From: Novosphingobium lindaniclasticum LE124
GTDB taxonomy: Bacteria > Pseudomonadota > Alphaproteobacteria > Sphingomonadales > Sphingomonadaceae
Direction: 5' to 3'
NCBI RefSeq assembly: GCF_000445125.1
Contig: NZ_ATHL01000151.1
Span: 47,166 to 111,165 of the forward strand
Length of the DNA: 64,000 nt
Shown: positions 36,070 to 42,427 of the stretch, piece after piece
Layout: each line of letters begins with the position of its first letter
Numbering within the stretch: position 1 is the first letter of the stretch
Translations under genes and position numbers: made by a program
Notes under the pieces: model-generated
Told to the model about the DNA's origin: nothing
Seen by the model: only the letters and a program-made list of their open reading frames with translations
Database searches by the model: none

Positions 36070-36490
36070 CTTTCTTCTCCCCGCGCGCCAGGCTCGCCAG
36101 CAGCACGAAAGCGCCGACCAGGCCCATGTGTTCGAAGAACGCATTGGTGGCCGCGAAGCGCTCCGGCCCCTCGGGCATGGCCCAGAAGGCATTGGCGAGG
36201 ATCGCGGCGAAGAACGTGAACACGCCGAGCATGCCCGCACCCAGCCACACCAGGCGGCCCGAGAGGATGAGCAGCGGGGCGATCAGCTCGATGGCAATGG
36301 TCAGGGCGGCCCAGAGCGCAGGCGGCGTCAGGCCGAAGTGCGCCTGCTCCGCCAGGGCGGCAGGCCAGTCGCCCAGCTTGGCGATGCCGCCCACGAGGTA
36401 GGCGCTCACCAGCAGGAGGCGGGCAAGAAAGCCGGTCGGCGCGAAGTCCAGCACCGATGCGACGAGTTTGGGCGTACCGGTGCCGGACAT
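36062..36490 (-). CDS. DoxX-family membrane protein
   Basis: A 142-residue protein with four membrane helices (LARLLLVSAYLVGGIAKL, LWAALTIAIELIAPLLIL, GVFTFFAAILANAFW, LVGAFVLLASLA), matching DoxX/DoxD-like proteins linked to quinone or thiol-redox reactions. It begins 3 bp after the stop of the VOC-protein gene and is certainly in the same transcript. Its stop overlaps the candidate GTG start of the outer membrane protein. Confidence 0.88.
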   Translation of the reverse strand: MSGTGTPKLVASVLDFAPTGFLARLLLVSAYLVGGIAKLGDWPAALAEQAHFGLTPPALWAALTIAIELIAPLLILSGRLVWLGAGMLGVFTFFAAILANAFWAMPEGPERFAATNAFFEHMGLVGAFVLLASLARGEKKGA

Positions 36491-36493
36491 GGC

Positions 36494-37387
36494 TCAGTTC
36501 GCCTTATCGGAGTGGATCTCGGCGATGTAGCCCCCGGGGAAGCGCACGATGGCGCTCCGGCGTTTGTTCGCCTGGAACGGCGCCACCAGCGTCTCCACGC
36601 CCGCCGCCGAAGCCTTGGCGAGCGTCGCGTCGAGGTCGCTCACCGCATAGCCGGTCATGTCGCGGCCATAGGGCCAGGGCAGCTGGCCGTCCGAGACGTA
36701 GACCACCATCTTGCCGTAGCCGCTGGTGAGCGCCACGCGGCGGATCGTCTTGCCGGGTTCGCCGATCTCGGCGCCATCGGCGGCCTTGTCGTCGGCGGTG
36801 ACCTTGGCGTGGGCGAAGCCGGCCCAGCCCTTGAGGAAGGTGTCGGCGGCATCGGCGGTGAGGTAGACGCGGTTTTCCGGCACTGTTGCCAGCGCGGTGT
36901 AGCTGGGCTTGGCGGTGTGCCAGTAGAGCTGCATGTTCACGCCGCCCGGCCACTGGATCACCGAGTCCCGGCCGATCGGATCGGGGAAGGTCTCCAGGCG
37001 GCGCACGGCGCCATGGCCCACGGCTGACTTCACCGCGGCGTCGAGGTCGGTCACCAGATAGCCGGTGCGCTCATCGCCGAAGGGGTAGGGGATCGGCGTC
37101 TTGAAGCCGAATACCGAAACGGTGCCGACAGGCGTCAGCACCAGCTGCGACTTGGTGAGGCTCTTGGTCGGCGTGACCTGGAACTCGCCCTGCTTGCTGG
37201 TGGTTCCGCCGAACGTGGCGACGAAGCTGGAGACGAAGGTGTCGAACTGGTCCTGCGGCACGTAGACGTGGGTCGTGTCGTACTGCGCGCCAACCGCGTA
37301 GTCCGCAGCGGGCGCGGATTTGGCGGCGGCCAGGGCTGGAGTTGCGGTCAGCACGGCGGCGGCGATCAGGAAGGTGAAGCGCTTCAT
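36494..37387 (-). CDS. Exported protein with two VOC/glyoxalase-like domains
   Basis: A 297-residue protein with signal peptide ending ALA (about residue 21) and two similar vicinal-oxygen-chelate-like halves (about 28-165 and 168-295). The repeated pattern is TGYLVTDLDAAVKSAV with VIQWPGGVNMQLYW in the first and TGYAVSDLDATLAKAS with IVRFPGGYIAEIH in the second. The second half carries His and Glu in IAEIHSD. A glyoxalase or dioxygenase role in the periplasm is possible. GAGGAG precedes ATG 37387. Confidence 0.82.
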   Translation of the reverse strand: MKRFTFLIAAAVLTATPALAAAKSAPAADYAVGAQYDTTHVYVPQDQFDTFVSSFVATFGGTTSKQGEFQVTPTKSLTKSQLVLTPVGTVSVFGFKTPIPYPFGDERTGYLVTDLDAAVKSAVGHGAVRRLETFPDPIGRDSVIQWPGGVNMQLYWHTAKPSYTALATVPENRVYLTADAADTFLKGWAGFAHAKVTADDKAADGAEIGEPGKTIRRVALTSGYGKMVVYVSDGQLPWPYGRDMTGYAVSDLDATLAKASAAGVETLVAPFQANKRRSAIVRFPGGYIAEIHSDKAN

Positions 37388-37415
37388 AAGGGGCTCCTCT
37401 GGTGGACGTGTTTCA

Positions 37416-37520
37416 TCGTCGTCCCGGACTGGATCCGGGACCGCGAGCAGTTCTTTTGGCACTTCGCCGCGAGCAAGGCGCGGCGCAGGCAGCAGTCCCG
37501 GACTCAGTCCGGGACGACGC
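37416..37520. repeat. REP doublet between amidohydrolase and VOC genes
   Basis: Inverted pair: GTCGTCCCGGACTGGATCCG plus GGAC (from 37418) and CAGTCCCGGACTCAGTCCGG plus GACGACG (from 37493), about 50 bp apart. It is the same arrangement as at 35954 and lies within an operon-like run, where it could shape mRNA processing. Confidence 0.85.
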
Positions 37521-37526
37521 GGCGGA

Positions 37527-39467
37527 TCAGACGGCCCAGCAGCCGCAGCCGAGCGAGCCCCAGAAGGTCTGGACATCGGCGGCGGGCACGTTGGCGCCGA
37601 GCGCGGCGGCATGGTCGTGGCCGTGCACGCCGCAGGCGCTGGCGCAGCCGCAGGCCGAGGCGAGCTTCTGCTGGGCTTCGGGCGTCTGGTAATAGCCGCC
37701 GAAAGTGGCGACCGGCGACCAGTCTGGCATCGGGCGGGGCAGCTGCGGCGCGAGCGGGCGGTAGTCGCCTTCGCCATGCACCACCTTGCCGCCGAGCACG
37801 GTCAGCACCGAGCGGATGTGGACGATGTCGTGCTCGGGCACCGCGAAGAAGTCATCGGAGAGCAGCGCGAGGTCGGCAAGCTGGCCGGCCTTGATCTGCC
37901 CCTTCTTGCCCACTTCGTTCGAGAACCAGGTGTTCTCGTGCGTCCACATGGCCAGCGCCTTTTCTCGGCTGACGCGGTTGGCGTTGGGGTAGAGACGCAG
38001 GCCGCCGACGGTGCGGCCCGAAACCAGCCACGAGAGCGAAACCCACGGGTTGTAGCTGGCGACACGGGTGGCGTCGGTGCCGGCGCCCACGGGAATGCCG
38101 GCGGAGATCATCTTGGCGATCGGCGGGGTGCGCTCGGCCGCCTTGGCGCCGTAGCGCTCGACGAAGTCCTCGCCCTGATAGGCCATGCGGTGCTGCACGG
38201 CAATGCCGCCGCCCAGCGCGGCGATACGGTCGATATTGCGGTCGGAAATGGTCTCGGCATGGTCGAAGAACCAGTTGATGCCTTCCAGCGGGATGTCGCG
38301 GTTGACCTTCTCGTAGACGTCGAGCGCGCGGCCGATGGTCTCGTCATACGTGGCGTGGAGGCGCCAGGGCCAGCGGTGCTCGGCGAGCAGGCGGATGACG
38401 GGTTCGAGGTCGCCTTCCATGCTGGGCGCCATGTCCGGGCGGGGCTGGCGGAAGTCCTCGAAGTCGGCGGCGGAATAGACCAGCATCTCGCCCGCGCCGT
38501 TGTGGCGATAGGTGTCGTCGCCCTGGCCCGGGGTGACCTGCTTCACCCAGCCCGCAAAGTCCGCCAGTTCCTCCTTTGGCTTCTGCGTGAAGAGGTTGTA
38601 GCTGATGCGCACGGTCAGCTGGTCCTCGGCGTGGAGCTTCTCGATGATCTCGTAGTCGTCGGGATAGTTCTGGAAGCCGCCGCCCGCGTCGATCACGCCG
38701 GTCACGCCCAGCGCGTTCACTTCGCGCATGAAGTGGCGGGTGGAGTTGACCTGATACTCCTGCGGCAGCTTGGGACCCTTGGCGAGCGTGGAATAGAGGA
38801 TCGTCGCATTGGGTTGGGCGAGCAGCAGGCCGGTGGGGTTGCCGCTGGCATCGCGCACGATCTCGCCGCCTGGCGGGTTGGGCGTGTCCTTGGTATAACC
38901 CACGACGCGCAGCGCCGCGGCATTGAGCAGCGCGCGGTCGTAGAGATGCAGGATGAACACCGGGGTGTCGGGGGCGACGGCGTTGAGTTCGGCGATGGTC
39001 GGCAGGCGCTTCTCGGCAAACTGGTGCTCGGTAAAGCCGCCGACGACCCGCACCCACTGCGGGGCGGGGGTGTTGTCGACCTGCTTCTTCAGCATGGCCA
39101 TGGCATCGGCCAGGGTCGGCACGCCGTCCCAGCGCAGCTCCATGTTGAAGTTCAGACCGCCGCGGATGATGTGCATGTGGCTGTCGATCAGGCCGGGGAT
39201 CAGGCGGCGGCCCTTGGCGTCGATCACTTCGGCGCCAGGCGCGGCGGCCTCGCGCGCTTCCCGTTCGCTGCCGACGGTCAGGAACTTGCCGTCGCGAATG
39301 ACCACGGCCTCGGCCTGCGGGTTCTCGCGGTCGAGCGTGGTGACCTTGGCGTTGATGATGATCGTGTCGGTCATGGCGGCTTCCTTGGATCGGGCGGTTT
39401 GAGAAAATAGCGAGGGCAGGAGCGAAGTGGCGGCCGCTCCGGCAAGGGTCTGGCGGCGGGTGATCAT
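37527..39467 (-). CDS. Amidohydrolase_3 (YtcJ-like) family hydrolase with Tat signal and Cys/His-rich tail
   Basis: A 646-residue metal-dependent hydrolase. ATG 39467 gives a twin-arginine signal (ITRRQTLAGAAATSLLPSLF); ATG 39374, preceded by AAGGAA, would give a cytoplasmic form starting MTDTIIINAK. The TIM-barrel core has LIPGLIDSHMHIIRGG (metal His pair), RLHATYDETIG, FFDHAETISDR and GAGTDATRVASYNPW (catalytic Asp region). The last 50 residues hold CGCASACGVHGHDH and LGCGCW, not seen in typical members and perhaps a metal site. It overlaps the XapX gene by 4 bp. The substrate is unknown. Confidence 0.9.
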   Translation of the reverse strand: MITRRQTLAGAAATSLLPSLFSQTARSKEAAMTDTIIINAKVTTLDRENPQAEAVVIRDGKFLTVGSEREAREAAAPGAEVIDAKGRRLIPGLIDSHMHIIRGGLNFNMELRWDGVPTLADAMAMLKKQVDNTPAPQWVRVVGGFTEHQFAEKRLPTIAELNAVAPDTPVFILHLYDRALLNAAALRVVGYTKDTPNPPGGEIVRDASGNPTGLLLAQPNATILYSTLAKGPKLPQEYQVNSTRHFMREVNALGVTGVIDAGGGFQNYPDDYEIIEKLHAEDQLTVRISYNLFTQKPKEELADFAGWVKQVTPGQGDDTYRHNGAGEMLVYSAADFEDFRQPRPDMAPSMEGDLEPVIRLLAEHRWPWRLHATYDETIGRALDVYEKVNRDIPLEGINWFFDHAETISDRNIDRIAALGGGIAVQHRMAYQGEDFVERYGAKAAERTPPIAKMISAGIPVGAGTDATRVASYNPWVSLSWLVSGRTVGGLRLYPNANRVSREKALAMWTHENTWFSNEVGKKGQIKAGQLADLALLSDDFFAVPEHDIVHIRSVLTVLGGKVVHGEGDYRPLAPQLPRPMPDWSPVATFGGYYQTPEAQQKLASACGCASACGVHGHDHAAALGANVPAADVQTFWGSLGCGCWAV

Positions 39468-39748
39468 GCCTCGGTCCCGGAGTCGGAAGCGTGATCGGAG
39501 GTGCGGCAGGGGGACTTGTCTCCCGGCAGGCGGCCCAGCACATGTTTGCGGCAGTCGGTCTTCACGAAGTGAGCGACTTCCTCCTGCGCCCAGACCTTCC
39601 TGGCCAGCGGCACGATCTGCTCGCCGAGCAGGATGCCGAGCAACCCGAGCAGGGCGATCATCGGCGGGGCGGGCGAACGGACGCCGAGGAAGCTGTAGAC
39701 CACGCCCACCAGCAGCCCGGCGGCAATCGAGAGAAGGTAGGGTTTCAT
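39464..39748 (-). CDS. XapX-domain (DUF1427) small membrane protein
   Basis: 94 residues; two membrane helices form the XapX core (LLSIAAGLLVGVVYSFLGVR and PMIALLGLLGILLGEQIVPL), then a soluble tail with Cys residues. XapX proteins have no proven function but often accompany xanthosine or hydrolase genes. ATG 39748 matches the family start MKPYLLS. Its stop overlaps the amidohydrolase ATG, giving translational coupling. Confidence 0.87.
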   Translation of the reverse strand: MKPYLLSIAAGLLVGVVYSFLGVRSPAPPMIALLGLLGILLGEQIVPLARKVWAQEEVAHFVKTDCRKHVLGRLPGDKSPCRTSDHASDSGTEA

Positions 39749-39815
39749 GGCTTCGGGTTTCCTCGAACGTTCGTTTTCGCCTCTGTGAGACGGAAGAGGT
39801 CTTTCCATTCTCGGC

Positions 39816-39848
39816 CCCGTCATCCTGGAACAAGTTCAGGATGACGGG
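39816..39848. repeat. Short palindrome (hairpin) of a second REP type
   Basis: CCCGTCATCCTG pairs perfectly with CAGGATGACGGG around a 9-nt loop. It lies in the 194-bp gap between the isochorismatase and XapX genes and may be an intra-operon processing hairpin or terminator. Confidence 0.75.
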
Positions 39849-39942
39849 ATAAGGTTGGAGTGGGGGGCGAAGGAAGGGACCGGAAAGCCTCGCGGTGAGG
39901 GCCGGTCGGGAAGAGTGCGGCTCCCCGGTCCCGAGCTTCGGA

Positions 39943-40602
39943 TCAGTGACCGCCTTCCGACGCGCCGAACATGGTCTTGGCGTACTTGATGCCCAGGCCG
40001 TAAGCGCCGCCCCAGACCTTGGCGATGCCGGTGGTGCTGTCGTAAGTCTCGGTGCGGGCCCAGTCGCGCTGCAGTTCGAGCAGGTACTGGAGCGAGGTCA
40101 TCGGCACGGCGCCGAGCTGGATCATGCGTTCCACGGCGCGTTCATGGGCTTCGGTGGAGATGTCGCCGCAGGCGTCGGTGATGACATAGGCCTCGAAGCC
40201 CTGGTCGATGGCCGATGCGACCGGGCCGACGATGCAGACCGAGGTCCACAGGCCGGCAAAGACGATGCGCGGCTTGGCGATGCGGTTGATCTCGCAGATC
40301 ACCGCTTCGTCTTCCCAGGTGTTCATGCTGGTGCGGTCGAGCAGTTCCTGGCCCGGAAAAGCGTCGGTGATCTCGTCGAACATCGGGCCCGAGAAGCTCT
40401 TCTCGGCAACCGTGGTGAGGATCGTGGGCACGCCGAACGACTTGGCACCGCGCGAGATCAGCGCCGCATTGTTGCGCAGCAGCTCGGCCGAGATCGACTT
40501 GGTGGCAAAGGCCATCTGCGACTGGAAATCGATCAGGACAAGCGCATGGTTGTCCGGCGAGATCAGCGACTTGCCCGGAGTGGCGGTGGCGGTGAGCGTC
40601 AT
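39943..40602 (-). CDS. Isochorismatase-like (YcaC-type) hydrolase
   Basis: A 219-residue cysteine hydrolase. The catalytic triad is visible: Asp in LVLIDFQSQM (about residue 23), Lys in TTVAEKSFSG and Cys in LWTSVCIVGP (about residue 110). YcaC relatives hydrolyse small amides or carbamates. ATG 40602 follows AGGAGGAA at good spacing. It is first in the minus-strand operon-like run to DUF1275 and carries a 42-bp element upstream. Confidence 0.92.
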   Translation of the reverse strand: MTLTATATPGKSLISPDNHALVLIDFQSQMAFATKSISAELLRNNAALISRGAKSFGVPTILTTVAEKSFSGPMFDEITDAFPGQELLDRTSMNTWEDEAVICEINRIAKPRIVFAGLWTSVCIVGPVASAIDQGFEAYVITDACGDISTEAHERAVERMIQLGAVPMTSLQYLLELQRDWARTETYDSTTGIAKVWGGAYGLGIKYAKTMFGASEGGH

Positions 40603-40672
40603 CGTAGGGTTCCTCCTGTTGGGCATCCGTGCCCGGTGAGATCGTTTTTAGACGGAAACGGGCTTCTAAAAA

Positions 40673-40714
40673 GCCGGATAAAACTATATTGAATGTTCTA
40701 CTAAGTAGAAAAGC
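40673..40714 (-). promoter_or_regulatory. Conserved 42-bp promoter element, copy 3 (isochorismatase operon)
   Basis: On the minus strand: GCTTTTC at 1-7, GAAC at 17-20, TTTTATCCGGC at 32-42. Within it TTCTACT-A-AGTAGAA (40696-40710) is a perfect palindrome, marking this copy as a likely dimer-binding site. It ends 70 bp before the isochorismatase start. The rest of the 327-bp gap to 40929 holds only the Pho-box-like site at 40875. Confidence 0.75.
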
Positions 40715-40874
40715 AGTGAACTGCTGCTAGCACCTCGGCGGCGCTGCACTCGTTTGGCTCAACGGGCGGGGCGACGAAACCAACCAATGGTATAGGACCG
40801 CCCATCCGCGCGACTTTCCGGCAGCTCCGCCGGGCAGGCCGACCGGCCGCGCCGCCCTGCACCCACGCGAAAAG

Positions 40875-40894
40875 CTGTCATAAGATCGTGATAA
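40875..40894 (+). promoter_or_regulatory. Pho-box-like site upstream of the ECF sigma gene
   Basis: CTGTCATAAGATCGTGATAA has a perfect first PhoB half-site (CTGTCAT) and a weaker second one (TCGTGAT, 4 of 7) at the correct 11-bp period. It lies 36 bp before the sigma factor ATG. On its own it would be weak evidence; the strong box at 49608 supports it. Confidence 0.45.
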
Positions 40895-40929
40895 AGCGCC
40901 GCTACTCGCCCGGCCACGGAGGCGCGGGA

Positions 40930-41412
40930 ATGAAATTCGAGATGCTGGGCGCAAGCTGGCAGCAGCTTCAGCGCCAGGTGGCCAGATTGACGCGGCGCGA
41001 CGATGCAGAGGATCTGTTGCACAGTTCCTATCTGCGCATGGCCGAGAAAGCCGATCGTGCCGTGGCGCGTCCGGAGGCTTTCCTTGTCCGTTCGGCGGTC
41101 AACCAGGCGCGCGACGACTTCCGGCGGTCGCGCCATCCCGCCGCTCCGCAGGCGATGGATCTCCAGACCTTGCAGGTCTGCGACCGTTCTCCCTTGCAGG
41201 ACGAGATGTTGATTGCCCGGCAGAGACTCGCTCGCGTAAAGGAAGGGCTGGACCGGCTGTCGCCCCGATCGCGCGAGATATTTCTTATGCACCGCCTGGA
41301 TGGATTGAAGTACCGCGAGATTGCCGAGCACCTGGGCATCAGCATGAGCGCGGTGGAGAAACACGTCGCCAAGGCGATGCAATCCCTCTCCGAATGGACC
41401 GAGGGCTGGTGA
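40930..41412 (+). CDS. ECF (FecI-like) RNA polymerase sigma factor
   Basis: A 160-residue sigma factor with region 2 (DDAEDLLHSSYLRM) and region 4 (RLSPRSREIFLMHRLDGLKY, REIAEHLGISMSAVEKHVAK). ATG 40930 is preceded by GGAGG at good spacing, unlike ATG 40888. The following FecR and STN-domain receptor genes make this a cell-surface signalling system in which ligand binding at the receptor activates the sigma factor. Confidence 0.93.
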   Translation: MKFEMLGASWQQLQRQVARLTRRDDAEDLLHSSYLRMAEKADRAVARPEAFLVRSAVNQARDDFRRSRHPAAPQAMDLQTLQVCDRSPLQDEMLIARQRLARVKEGLDRLSPRSREIFLMHRLDGLKYREIAEHLGISMSAVEKHVAKAMQSLSEWTEGW

Positions 41413-41420
41413 GCGCAGCG

Positions 41421-42326
41421 ATGTCGCAGGATCGTTTCCAGGAAGCCTCGCAGTGGGTCGCCCGGCTTCATGCCGAAGATCGCTCGGAAGCGGACGATCG
41501 CGCTTTCCGGCAATGGCTGGAGGGCGATCCCCGGAATGCCGGCCGCTTCGAACATGCCTCGGCCGTATGGGACGCGGTGGGCGGCGTGCGCGACGATATC
41601 GTGCGGGTGCCCTTGCGCCCGGCGGTCCTGGAGCGCCGTCAGGTCCTGGCCGGGCTCGCCGCCGTCGCCTTGACGGGAACCGGTGTGGTCGCATTGTCTT
41701 CGGGCAAGGCCCAGGCGATCGAGACCGGCATCGGCGAACAGAAACGCATCACTTTGCCCGACGGTTCGCATCTCTTCGTCGACACGGCAACTTCCCTGCG
41801 TTTCCGCACGTCCTGGACGCAGCGGCTGCTCTGGCTTGCGCACGGCCGCGTGCATCTGGATATCGCGTCCGGCAGCCTGCCTTTCGTCGTCTCCGCGGGA
41901 CAGAGCGAGCTGGTGGCGACGCGCGGCAAGTTCGACGTGGAGCGCGAGGCCGAGGATCTCGCCTTCGTGGCCATAGACGGGGTCGCGACGATCCGGGGCT
42001 CACGCGAGAACGATCTGCGCCTCGCTTCCGGCGAGCGCTTTCGCAGCGGCAGCGCGGGCACCGGGCGTGACCGGCCGGACATGCGCGACATGAGCGCCTG
42101 GCAATCCGGCCGCCTGGCCTTCCGCGACGAAACGCTCGCTTCCGCCGCCGCGCAGATGAATCGCTACAGCCTCCAGAAACTCGTGGTGACGGATCCGCAG
42201 GTCTCTTCCCTGCGCATCAGCGGCGTCTACACGGTGGGCGACAACGTGCGTTTCGCGCGCAGCGTGGAGGAACTTTTGCCGGTGCAGCTGGCGGTTTCGG
42301 GCGATCGCATCGTCATCGCGAGATAA
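41421..42326 (+). CDS. FecR-family anti-sigma/transmembrane regulator
   Basis: A 301-residue protein: N-terminal DUF4880-type cytoplasmic domain (ASQWVARLHAEDRSEADDRA), one membrane helix (LAGLAAVALTGTGVVALS, about residues 77-96), a periplasmic FecR domain and a C-terminal domain that contacts the receptor. ATG 41421 is preceded by GGTGAG; GTG 41409, overlapping the sigma-factor stop, is an alternative. It lies between the sigma gene and its receptor, as expected for FecIRA-type systems. Confidence 0.92.
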   Translation: MSQDRFQEASQWVARLHAEDRSEADDRAFRQWLEGDPRNAGRFEHASAVWDAVGGVRDDIVRVPLRPAVLERRQVLAGLAAVALTGTGVVALSSGKAQAIETGIGEQKRITLPDGSHLFVDTATSLRFRTSWTQRLLWLAHGRVHLDIASGSLPFVVSAGQSELVATRGKFDVEREAEDLAFVAIDGVATIRGSRENDLRLASGERFRSGSAGTGRDRPDMRDMSAWQSGRLAFRDETLASAAAQMNRYSLQKLVVTDPQVSSLRISGVYTVGDNVRFARSVEELLPVQLAVSGDRIVIAR

Positions 42327-42427
42327 AGACGATTTTTTCTCGTCCGCAGGGGTGGGGAAAACCAGGGTTCATTCGTCGATGCGGCACGGCCGCTTGGCCG
42401 CCAACATAGTGTGCGGGGCAAATCGAC

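Noticed and set aside
42354..42377. FecI-type promoter before the STN receptor gene
   Set aside because: A GGGGAAAA and CGTC pair can be picked out, but the spacing is short and the evidence too weak.
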